A stretch of 64,000 nucleotides of DNA. It comes from Bugula neritina. Lineage: Eukaryota; Bryozoa; Gymnolaemata; Cheilostomatida; Bugulidae. The notes below the pieces were generated by a model, which saw only the letters and a program-made list of their open reading frames with translations, did no database searches and was not told the DNA's origin. Of the stretch, positions 16,001 through 28,000 are shown one piece after another; the stretch's first letter is position 1; each line of letters begins with the position of its first letter. The stretch is from contig OZ037767.1 in the NCBI GenBank assembly GCA_964035545.1, positions 2,860,680 through 2,924,679 on the forward strand, written 5' to 3'. Made by a program: the position numbers and the translations under genes.

Positions 16001-19000
16001 GCTACTAAAAATCACCAGAGTGTTAATGTTCATAAATCTTCATTGTACACGAATTTGCTGAACATCCATTCAGCAAATTCTTCCTCATCTTCAGTTGGGG
16101 GGAATGTAGCTTGCACCCAATCGTATAAGCAAGCTGGTAAAGGGCGTCTCTCACCCTTTTTAATATCTGGAAACAGCCAGAACACCAAAAACCGGTAGCT
16201 GCAGAACCTTTTTTTAGTGTTGAGAGAATGGGCCTTCTCATCAAACAAATCATCTACCAAAATAAATGATTGGCTAAATAATCAAGTAAGACTATCTAGA
16301 AAAACTAACAATGACAGTTACTGATCTACAGTAGCAATTGACTAACCATGATATCTCAGGTAGCTGCTGTATGCAACTTCTAATACAGCTGGTTGCGTCA
16401 ATTGCTGTACTCCCGGGTGCTGTGTTATACATTCCATGCTGCTATCTAATCGAAGGTTTGCAGCATGATCACGGCAACAAACAGACTGTTCCACTGTAGG
16501 CTGATTTTGGCAGCGGTGGCAAGTGCACCACTCCGTGGCTGGCCTTATATTTTTCTACAAAACAAACAAGCTTTTCTAAAAACGTTATTACCAGTATCAT
16601 CCACATTAAGTCCATTGATTACTGTGTCTAAATTTGTTTCCTGTATGTTTCTTTGTATTGAAAATTGAGTCCAATGAGGCTGAAGTTTGAAAATACTTTA
16701 AAATCATGGGTTTTAAAATATTCCAAGTTTGCATTACTGTTCAAACTATTTTTATATTTATAGTTGAAAATTAATTAGATTTTTTATATCAAAACAAACT
16801 CATAATTTTTGCTATGAAATAAACTAATTTTCAGAAATTTTAAAATATTTTATTGTTGTTAGTACTATATGTTATACTATAAAAGCAGAAATTCAGAGAA
16901 ATAGGGGGCTTAGAAATAAAATACTAAATGCTATCATCGTGAATGCAAGTTTCACATGATTATGTATGTGATTAACTTATTTTGTTAAGGATCGGTATAA
17001 CCACAATTACAATAAAAGTGAATAATAATTATCATTATTATGCATTTATAAAAATACGGTCTTTCCCTTGACTTAAATTATCAGGTAAATCTAACTACAA
17101 ATAATTAATACTAATACCTGTATTGGTAGTAGTAATAACAAAATTAGTATTGATCAAATATTTAATTACTTGACTGGAATTTGTAATCATTAAATTTAAT
17201 GATTATCACTTTATTATTAATAATATTATTATTATATAAACCGATAGCAATCATCAAATATTTAGCTTGTAATTTGATATCATGCTTGCTCTAAAGCTTT
17301 AGTAGCACAAAACTCAGCTATATTAACTAATTAAGCCAGGATCAATACGAGCATTGGCATTGAGCATTGGAATTTCGATTACAAAATGAAAATGAAATAT
17401 TATAATTATAATAATTTATAACTTATACTAGCTTATACTTATAACTTAAAGTTAAAGTATTACTATTAGTATTAGTATTACTATTAGTATTACGGTATTA
17501 GTAACACTATAGTTTATAAAATTAAATCGTACTGATACTGTAAAATTATAAATATTATCACCTGTTGCTCATCAGTAACAGTAAAATCCTTGTCATGACT
17601 ATCATCTCCATTTTCATCTTGATACGTAAACGGCTCAAACTGATAGCCCATTACTTCAGAAATCTCAGTGACAGCGTGAGTGTGATTGTCATAGTCATAC
17701 TCATTGCGATTCTCACTGTGCTCTAAGTATTCTTCGTCAGAGCCAGATATGTTCATATTGATATCGTATTTATGTTATTTCTGTATTAGGTTTATCTTTA
17801 TCACAATTACACTGCACAGACTCGGACACGGTAAGTTGGTAGCTATGTATTTATTGCCGCGAAATTTGTTTATGAAATAAAACCTAAATTCCACAAAAAA
17901 ATACTAATTGGGGGCTAGACAGACGTCCGATAAATTAAAAATGCTAAAACTAAGGTTACATGCAACGGAAAATATAGCCAATACTTAATTTCCGAATGTC
18001 TTACAGGCGGCGTTTCCATCTATTTCTCGCAACTGCGGTGTAATACGTCACAGAAGGGCGAAAAAAATTCTCGAAGTTTTTTGGACATGCATGCACTAAA
18101 ACTGTTATAAAACAAAATTGTTTAGACCTGAAACCCTAAAAGAGTGTTAAAATGATAGCTAAGACATAGATGAATATTTTCATGCTATATAAGTAAAGTG
18201 TGTCAGGAATTCTTTAATCACTTCAAGTTTACAGTTTTGGTGCATAACTAAGTAAAGCAAAATACATTTATTTAGTAAAAACAAGTAAAGAATATGAGAT
18301 GAATTATTAACAGTAAATCACCAAACTAGTAAGTGACTTGATTTACCTGTATTAGTAAGTTACTAGACCTACATGTACCCTGTACTAGTAAGTTACTAGA
18401 CCTACATGTACCCTGTATTAGTAAGTTACTAGACTTATCTGTGCTTTGTATTGTAAGTAATTTGTACCTTACCTCGTACTTCCCTTCACGAACCAGCCTG
18501 GCAAACCTCCTAGATCCAGCCACATTGCATCTCTCACCAATGTTTACAAACAGAGTGTGTTTACCAACATACATGGGCTCCAAACCTACAAACAGCAACA
18601 GCTGTGTATCACAACAGGCCAAGTATATAGCACCTGAAGTGATGCACATAACACCTTGGATCATGTATATAACACCTCTGATCATGTGTACAGCACCTCA
18701 GGTCATGTATGCCACACCCCAGGCCATGTATATAACACCTTAGATGATGCATATAGCACCCCAGGTCATGCATAAGAAAAATACCAACACTAGTTCACTG
18801 CATGCAGACAAAATCAAAATTTGATTAAAAAACAGACAGTGCCACAGAAATTATGCACCAAAGTTGACAAGTCTACAGCAAAATTTTAAAAAAAATCATT
18901 TATTTATTAATTTATCAACACAATCAACAGCAGATGAAAAAGAACAAGATTGATGCATCGCGTGGTGATAGAATGCTAAGCATGCACAGACGGCGTGGAA

Positions 19001-22000
19001 TTTCACAGCCAGGGTGTACCAGATTGCGCACCAGTTTTGCAATATACAAACAATCTATTCACTTTTCTATGTCTAAGAAATGTCAAAATACGGAAAGAGC
19101 GATACCATCTGTGCCAGGTGTGGCCCTGCAATTTCTTCACGCCAGTAGTAAGTGAACTAAGTTGATTCAGAAGTGAGTAGTATTATTTAGGTTTACATTA
19201 TACATTACGGAGGCAGCTAGGATATGGCAAGTAAGAGAGAGTTTGTGTTGCTGACTTTCATTATATACACTGTGGTCAAACCAAACCCACTTTTCTGGCT
19301 CAGCAAAAGATCTCCAAGGAAGGTTAGAAAAATATTATGGACACAAAGAAAACACAACACCAAATGTTATGTTCATTAACTGAGGGTGGAGCGTTCATTC
19401 ATAAAGTGGGAGATGAGAATACATGAAATTCTCTGGTGAGATAAGCTGTGCTGATAAAGTCTGCCACTGACAAACAACCTGTCAGCCACCTGTCAGACGT
19501 TGCTTCTCTCCTCTCTACCCACTACCCCTTTTTATCTCTATTGTATGTGCCACTGAAAGGGGTATTTCATAACAGTGCTTGCATCAGACCAGTATGATGT
19601 CTAGCCTGAACCCTAACCACCTAAGAGAGGAGTTTGGTTAGAAGTCATTGTGACACCCACTGAACTGAAACTATAACCCTGGAAAGGACATCCTGTAGCT
19701 TTATAATGTAACCCCGCTTCCAAAGAGCAGCCATCTTGGTGGATTGCTAGCTTCACTTTGAAGTGAGATTTCTGAGCAGTTTATAACGTGACCCGTTCAT
19801 TTTTTTACGTCAACTCGAGCCTCTTTTCGAGAAGTATTTTAATTTTAGCCAGTTTGCCGCCATTGTTAAATTTTCAATTGTCGTAGTTTGTCACTAATAG
19901 TAAGCATTACTAGGGGGGTTATAGTTCAATGGTGACACCAACAAGGTTTATTCCGTTTCAACTACATGAACTTTAATCTTTATTTCCTGGTTATAACTTA
20001 CTAATGAAAAAATCCTTCCCTAATGCTACATATTTGTGAAAGAAACAGTTATTAGATTTTAGAAAAGCTTATTAGTATTTCTAGAGTCAATCCAGAAAAC
20101 CCATTTAAAAAGTTCCACAGGCATTCGAGACATTTCAGAAGAAAACTATGAAACAGTCTTTCCACCAGTTAAACACCAAGTGCCTTCAACTTTTTATAAG
20201 AATTTTCTACTAAAACAAAAATTGTTCTTCTTTTTGAACAAAAAGCTAAACGAAAAATTTTATTTTTTTGGAACTCTGGTACTGATCTGATGAAACTTGA
20301 GAAGCACTTGATATCACGAGTTCACAGCTACTCAAATTGACCAGCAGCTGAGTAAGCTGGTGGGTGGAATAGTGAAGAGACGTACTAACAGCAGCTGCCA
20401 CTATTATTAAGGCAGCAACAGTTCAAATCCACATGACCCTGGCTCATCCTAAACAACTGCCAGATAAATAAGACAAAGCTTATAATAGGCTAACTAAGTG
20501 CCAATTCAGCGAATCAAATTCATTGAAACATGATCTAGCATATCACATTCACAAAAATAGATGGTAAATGAATTGAGTGTTTTCTCCCAAAGGCTATATA
20601 AATGATGGGCAGGGAGTGATATGAACTCATTGTACATGGGATACCACAAGAACTAGAGCTTTATATTCACACACATTTGCACTCATCAACACAGTCATCA
20701 TGAGGACGGCAGCTAAAGTGATTATATCCTTGCTCCTGCTACTCCATTACATTGTAAGTATATTGTAGTATTACATTAATGTACAGTTGAAACGTGCGTG
20801 CTTGCATAATACACAGCTTATAGTTGTGGTATAGAAATTGTCCAATAGATATGCTATTACATAACCATCATCAATACAGCGTGACATAATCACTGGGCCG
20901 TGCTGCGGTCTATACATACTTTATTACACAGCTGGGTAGTAGTAGGGACGGCTGACTGTCAATCGGCATATTGAGTGAAAGTAAACACTTACATACAAAA
21001 AAGTTTTGATATACCTTTTTATAACATAATCTGAATTAAAATATTAGAATGAAACATGTGTTACAGGTAAGCGCTAATCACTAATATATTTACTAAAAGA
21101 ACCGGTACTGTACTTCACAGATTGAAAAGCAGTGGACATTTTTATACATTTAAAGCTAAATTAAACTGAAAGATGAAAAAAATTACAAATGTAACTTAAA
21201 TCTAAGAAACAGGAGATGTAGGGGCTTTAAAAATTGTTTTAAAATAAGCAAAATTGGTAGTCTAGATTTACTTTACACAATAGAAAATAGAAATTTTTTA
21301 AACAATTGGCAAATGGAATACATTTGACGAATGCCTCAACACTTAGAATTACAAGTTAAGATTTGTATGAAAAACTGCTGTTATTGATAAATAAGGTAAT
21401 GCAGTGGATCCAAAAATTAGAGTGAAACCAACAGCACCGTATTTACTATGTGAGTTTGGTGACAGCTGTTGTTTTCCTGTCTAAAATGTAATACTATCAG
21501 CAATACGGCTACAAGTTGACCGCTCAGTGCTAACTCTAACATCCTGTTATATGCTTTATTCAATGCACTGAACCATCCGCTGACCTTAGTTCAAACAGCG
21601 GCAGCATACTGCTTGCTGTCCTTCAATAATTCTTCAGAAACTTACTTTTTACTGACAAGCCAACAAGATTTTCAAGTTTTTAAGTTTTTCTGATTTTACA
21701 GACAATTTCTTTTACTGTACGCATGGTTTTTAAAGCCAACAGCATTTGAAAACCGACAATTTTTACTGCACTTTCTTAGGCCTTTAAAACAAAAATCAGC
21801 TAGACAAATATTAGAGGAATAGTGATGATGTTTACAGGAGATGAACACAGCGTTAGTACCAGACAGACCTAGTGAGTGCCCAGAGTTCTGGGAGAGTCAG
21901 ATGGAGTGCTCATGTCTTCATGGATGCTTTTTATGTTCCTTCACAACAGAAGACTACGACATAGAACAGTGTCTGCAAGTGTGCAAGGTAAGCCCCACTG

Positions 22001-25000
22001 TCTCCCCCCCCCATCCTGTCTCCCTCCCATCCATTGAATAACAACACTGCCATTACTATTGAGCATGTTCATTATAAGGTTAATATTTTTTTCACAATCA
22101 GCTTTTCGTGAAAATATCAACAGAATTTAGCTTCAGATTTCAAAAAGAATTAATAAAACTAGTTGAAAGATCAATGTAAAAATTAGTTTAGATTGAAATT
22201 CCAAAAACATTTTGTGTTCGATAATTGCAAAAACTGTATTTATAAGCTTAGCTTTATCACTACAATATTTACTATTGGTTTCAGCACTCACCGCCTATCA
22301 CATTTAATAAATAAGGAAAAGGTGAAAGTGGATTGTTGTGATTGAAAATCGTTTTGATTTTAAGACGGGCTGGGTGATGGCTGCTTCCAACAAATCATGA
22401 ATAATTTGTACCATAGTTTTCACACTGTCTGGCAACAACTAGACATATTTTGCTACAGATGAGCAAAATATGTACAAAATATGTACAAAATATGTAAACC
22501 ATACTGGCTAATTAATTCAAAAAATGATATAAATACGATATCAAAATATTAAAACATAAGTGATCAAAATTTTTTAATGTCTGTGAGCAAAAAATTTGAA
22601 TTTTTTCACTTAAAAGACGAGCCAGCTTGTCTCCACGTGCAGGATGTGTATCCAGAATCTGACACTTGAAGTTTAAACTCAAATCTTGCCCAAAACAGCA
22701 CAAATGACTTTTTACAATTTATAGGATTTCCAGAAAAACTTTCTTCATTATTTTAAATTCATTACACTCCATTTAAATGAGATTTCCATCTAAATAACAC
22801 ATGGCAATACATGTCCAAGACTGCACGAAAGAAACCATCTAATTTACCAATTCCAATATTTTTACATTACATAAAAAACCATATTGCATGACGAGTATAA
22901 GCCATGTTTATATCTTGCAGGACACTGGAGCTTTGGTGGTAGACCATCCAGCCTGCATGGGCACTAACTACGATGATTCGAAAAGAAGAAAACGAAGGCA
23001 TATAAACAAAAAAATTGATTTACGAAAGCTTCTATCATTGCCGTCACAGTAACCTAACTCCAGTCACAAAGAGCTGCACCACAGGAAACATAGTCAAGTC
23101 GACCAATGAAACTACATACAGGGCATCAGCTCTACTCTATCTGTGATAGCAAACAGAAAGGCCAAGAATTTGCCCAGCATTGGCTGGGACCTGCCTAGTA
23201 GAAATCTAGTAGTTTCTTTGGGAACTGCGGAATCTAGGATGGAAGATAATGACAATAGCAGACTCGGGTAACCAATGACTGAAGTAAGAAGCAGAAGCAA
23301 AGCTGGTGTACAGGTGCATTGTTATGTTAATCAACTCAGCTGTGGCTAGAGCAGAATATATTATTATATTTATTTTTTGGGGCGGCTATTAGCAGCTGCT
23401 AAACAGAATCTCAACAAACTCTCAATGATATTGTTTAGATATGCAATGCTGAAATTGGCAACAACAAATCCTTAAGGACATTTATCCATACTACTATATT
23501 TAGTACACACACCACTGTAAATATACATATTTATATGTAAATATAATGTATATATTTATACTGCGTTTTGGCTCTAACTAGCAGACAATTATATTTTTCA
23601 CATGATGTGTATATGTGATATTTTCTTGGCCAACGTTATTTTTCCGAAATCATAACTATTTTTTGCAGTTTCATTTATTAAGCCATTGGCTGACAAGAGG
23701 AAGTACTATTATTGCTCACAATCACTTGCACACACCTGCTGGCAATTGATACAAATGTTGCGTATTATATGCATAAATATTGTGCGGTTTATATTGTAAA
23801 TACATAATTCACCATAAAAAACTTTCTAATGTTGTTATTACAAATCCAAATATAGAAGGAGGTGGTGTGACAGCACTGGTAGTACAAGCTGATACTGGTA
23901 TAGCCCGCCAAGTCTCCTACATCCAGGCACTTTCAGACTCCAGATTTCATTTTCTTAGTTGCTCACGGCTCTGGAACGTAGCCAAGCCAGACAGGATCGG
24001 CTATTGACAGGGAAATTAAATCTTTCATATAACATCCTCTTAATCCATTCAGTTGAATAAGATTAGCATCTGATAATGTGCAGACCAGACTGAGAACTGG
24101 TCTTCCAAAGGTTGTTGTTGGTGCATTCAACTCATGGGGTCAACCACCTGACCTTTTAGAGGTCATGCCAAGAGCCAACACTCAAACGGAGAGAAAATTT
24201 TCACCTCTCTGTACCAGGGCTACACAGTAACTCGTCTCCCCATATCTATATATAAGTGCTGCCTAAAACCCATCACAACTGCTGCCACAATTATCACCTG
24301 ATGTCAAAGTGAAAGTGTTTACTTTGGATGACCATAAGATAACACCAACAGGTTCATAGAATAATATTATAACTACTATGTTGCCCCATGTGATTCATTG
24401 AAGATTATTATTAAAATAAATTATTACAAATAGTGGAAAGTTGGAGCAAAAAATAAGTTGGCCACAGCTAGCTGACTCAACACGTGTTCGTGGAGCTGCC
24501 TCTACAGCTTAACGGCAGCAGGGTAACTAAAGTGCATGCAAAACTCTTGATCCATGGTTTTAGACTATTCTTTCTGTAGTCCAACATGACAGCATAACTG
24601 CTACATAAAATAACTCTTGAGCCAGGCTCATAAAATCATGCCAGGAGAAATGATAAATCACAGAGTACTATAATTACCTTTAGAAGCAAATTTCTAGAAA
24701 GGACAACTCTTAAATATAAGTGAAATTTTTTTTTCAATAATCACAAGAAAAATGGAAGATAACGAAAAGACTATGAAGAATATGAGATTTAACACAGCAC
24801 TGTGTGAGGCTGTCACAGTACACTACCCTATAACACTGACACCTAACTGCTTAATGTGTAGAAACATAACTAAGAAACTTTTTAGTTGATACGAGAACTT
24901 AGGAAGCATGGGTTTTTGTTCAGAAAATCAGTAATCAACAAACAATTTTATTAACTACAAAAAACTACAAAAAATTTTGAAACTCAGTTTTGAGGCAAAT

Positions 25001-28000
25001 GGCGGCCAACTGGAGAAGAAGTAAGATTAGTTTCTTAAGACAAGAGATAATGTTACATTCTCCATTCTATGACATAATACATTAGAGTTGAAGATGCAGA
25101 CCTAATTCATCAAAACTTTGAGTTGAAGCAACTTTTTGATGAAGAAATAGGCTAATAGAAAGATTTGGATTAAGGATTAGGGCATGTATAAAGTGTGCGG
25201 TAATGTAAACTTGTATTAGCATAGAAGCCCTGTATCTCATTGGTTCTGGTTTCAATAATCAATCACGCTAACAGGCTACGGGGAGAATGCACAAGCCTAG
25301 CGGGCCTATAAAATGAACAAAGTGGGGCCAGTCACGTTCATAATTTCGAGAGAGAGAGAGAGAGTTGAAAGATACAGCAATTGCTGCCTCGTACAGAACG
25401 GAATCACTCTTAGGATTTGTGATCATGAAAATGACTTACATAGCTCTAGCAATGCTAATAATAGTCACAGTCACGGTAAGTTCATAATTAAACTGTAAGT
25501 TAAGGCTGTAAGTTATGGAAAGATATTGGCGGTAATTATATTTCAGAATTCTGTTGTGTATAGCTACATCAGCACATCATTTCTTTATCTAGATCAATGT
25601 AATGATCATACTAACTAGTTGTAATACACTGAAATAGCTGGGAGATCGCAAGCGGGAGATAACTCCCAAAATTTAGTCCAATTTATAGAACCTTATAAAT
25701 TAAAAGTTGAAAGGTTATTCATATACAGTGCACTTTTTGAATGGAATCTATGCTTAGCATTATTTTATAAAATGTATTAAGATATGTTAGTAAAAGTTTT
25801 AAAACTCTGGAGACATGGTCTTAATATACAGTTTTAGAGATTATTTCATCAAATAAACTGATATGAGAGAAAATCTCACAGTTCTGTTTAGAACATTTTT
25901 ATCTACTTCTATAATATATCTGACGATATGCCAAAAAGTGGAAGGTTTTAAATTTTTCCAGAAATGTTATATTTTAAACTATAATGCTCTATTGCTAGGA
26001 ATTTATGTATATAACATAATGTCTTATAAACTGGCACTCAATGTAATATAATACTCTGTTTAAATATATTATAATGTAATGTGATACAATATAAGTTTAT
26101 CATAATAAATCATAATACAATATATTGTATTATAATACAATGGACTACACTCTACAGTATAATTTATCATAGCATAATGTGACAGACTATAGTATAACAT
26201 ATTATACTATAGAGTATAGTATATTATAGTGTAGTAAACAATATTGTATCAGAATGTGATATAATATAATAATATATTGCAATTTAATATAATATTATAC
26301 TATAATATATTACAACACAATATTGAAGGTACAGGAAACAGCTACAAAGCCATATGGCTACCCGTGCCCTTCCTATTGGCTGCAGAAACTCAAATGCAAA
26401 TGTTTCCAGGGCTGTCAGCAGTGTAAGACGTACTACAGTGGTTATAAAATAGAGCTGTGTCTGGCAGCGTGTGAAGTAAGTGCTGCCAATGCTTTAAAAT
26501 TATTATTTTGTATTTAATCCAATGGTGTAATACAATAATATGTATTTACGTATCTATGTACATAAATACTTTCCCAAACCAAGAATAAGTTATAAATATA
26601 TTCCAGAGTAATGAATGTTTCTTCTACAAAATAAAAAATTGAAAATAAAATGATGTTTTTTCAAAGTCAATTTTTTTACAAAAATTCTAATACTTGTAGA
26701 AAACACAGGCTAATATCATAGACCTCCCGACCACGTCAACAATTGACTACGGAGTTGGCTGTGCTGTGGGCCTCAACTACACCACCCCACCCTCTAGCAG
26801 AACTCAAACTATTAAATTTGGACATCATCGATAGTTGACGAACTATAATTATGTCTAGATTACTACAAGTATTATGTTTTAATAACTTATCTCTATTTAA
26901 AAACAGTTGCACCAGAAGCTTTTATTTTTGTATTTCTACTAATTCAGCCAATTTTTAAATTAAATTAAAAAACTCTGAAAATGGCACAAAAAATATCAGA
27001 AAGGCAAATGCTTTTGGAACCACTGTTAGCTTACTGGCAGTGTATTTTGATGTATCAGATATTATAATACCCCACGCAGCTGCACCACAATGCAATCAGA
27101 CACAAATTTATTGATATTCTTATATATAACCAATTATTACTCTGTATTTAATATTCAATATCCTCATTTGAAGGTTGTAGTGAAGCCATTTTATGTATGT
27201 ATAATCAAATTTATATTTATTTTGTGCTGTGCATTAACTTTAACTTGACTAAATAAAAGGTCTGTTTTTCACATGCTACGCATTTGCTGAGCGGCACGCT
27301 TACTCATGCCATACTGATAATTTTGAACACTGAGCAATATTAATTGCAATCCAATAACTTGTATAATATGCTGTAGTTTGTCAACAAGATTTATGTCTTT
27401 TTTAAAATGCTATACAACAATGTTGAGCTAAAGAGTATTTAAACCTATTTAAATTATTCATTTATTTTTAATTACTGTAATTACACAAGTATGCAGAGCT
27501 AAATACACTCTGGAAAACCAAATCAAAACTTGCCACATGATTGAATCTGATAAAGTAGTATAAATGATAAATTAATATGCCATAGACTGAGATTAGGCAT
27601 AGCTGGATGGGAGAGGGCCTTAGAGAGGTGCCCGTATTCTTCATCAGGAGATAGGGAACCAGTGGGCACAGTAAATTCATTACAATGGAAAAAAAAATTG
27701 CTATCAAGTTTCAAAAACTCTGGAACTTGTAGCTGGTAGCACCATTGAGCATTACAATTCAAACTCACCTCAACAACCTGCATGATAAACTACTAGATAA
27801 TATAAAAACAATATAATAATTTAGACTGAACTATTTTGTAATCAAAGAGCTGGGCGCTCACTGAGTCTACATGGCATACATATATACTATATTCCATAAC
27901 ATAGTAACACAAGACAAAAAATTATTTTCAATGAGCACTTTAGCCAAAGAGAGTACAACTAAATTTATATGAGCAATAAAGGGTTATGGTAATGATGTGG

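Larger units (their letters stand above)
13652..18213. mobile_element. 4.56-kb TIR DNA transposon with TTAA target duplications, carrying THAP and P2X7-like genes
   Basis: The ends are long imperfect inverted repeats: AGAATCCCTGACACAC on the left, and AGAATTCCTGACACAC on the right read inward. Similarity continues with small gaps for about 180 bp. Both ends abut TTAA (13648-13651 and 18214-18217), the target duplication expected of Kolobok- and piggyBac-like elements. It sits in MTR intron 9 and makes up about 90% of it. Inside are two convergent three-exon genes, THAP (plus) and P2X7-like (minus), and no recognisable DDE transposase. THAP domains are known in Kolobok and P-element transposases, so a Kolobok-related assignment is an inference. 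Loss of the transposase core, or cargo mobilised in trans, would both fit. Confidence 0.85.

Noticed and set aside
20341-20425. tRNA gene suggested by A- and B-box-like words
   Set aside because: No acceptor or anticodon stem can be closed. At most a degenerate tRNA-derived SINE.
23112-23300. Minus-strand ORF with a hydrophobic start just downstream of peptide gene 1
   Set aside because: Lies antisense to the probable 3' UTR and shows no conserved motif; likely chance.
27468-27783. Minus-strand open frames of about 80 codons between peptide genes 2 and 3
   Set aside because: No cysteine framework, no signal peptide and no recognisable domain.
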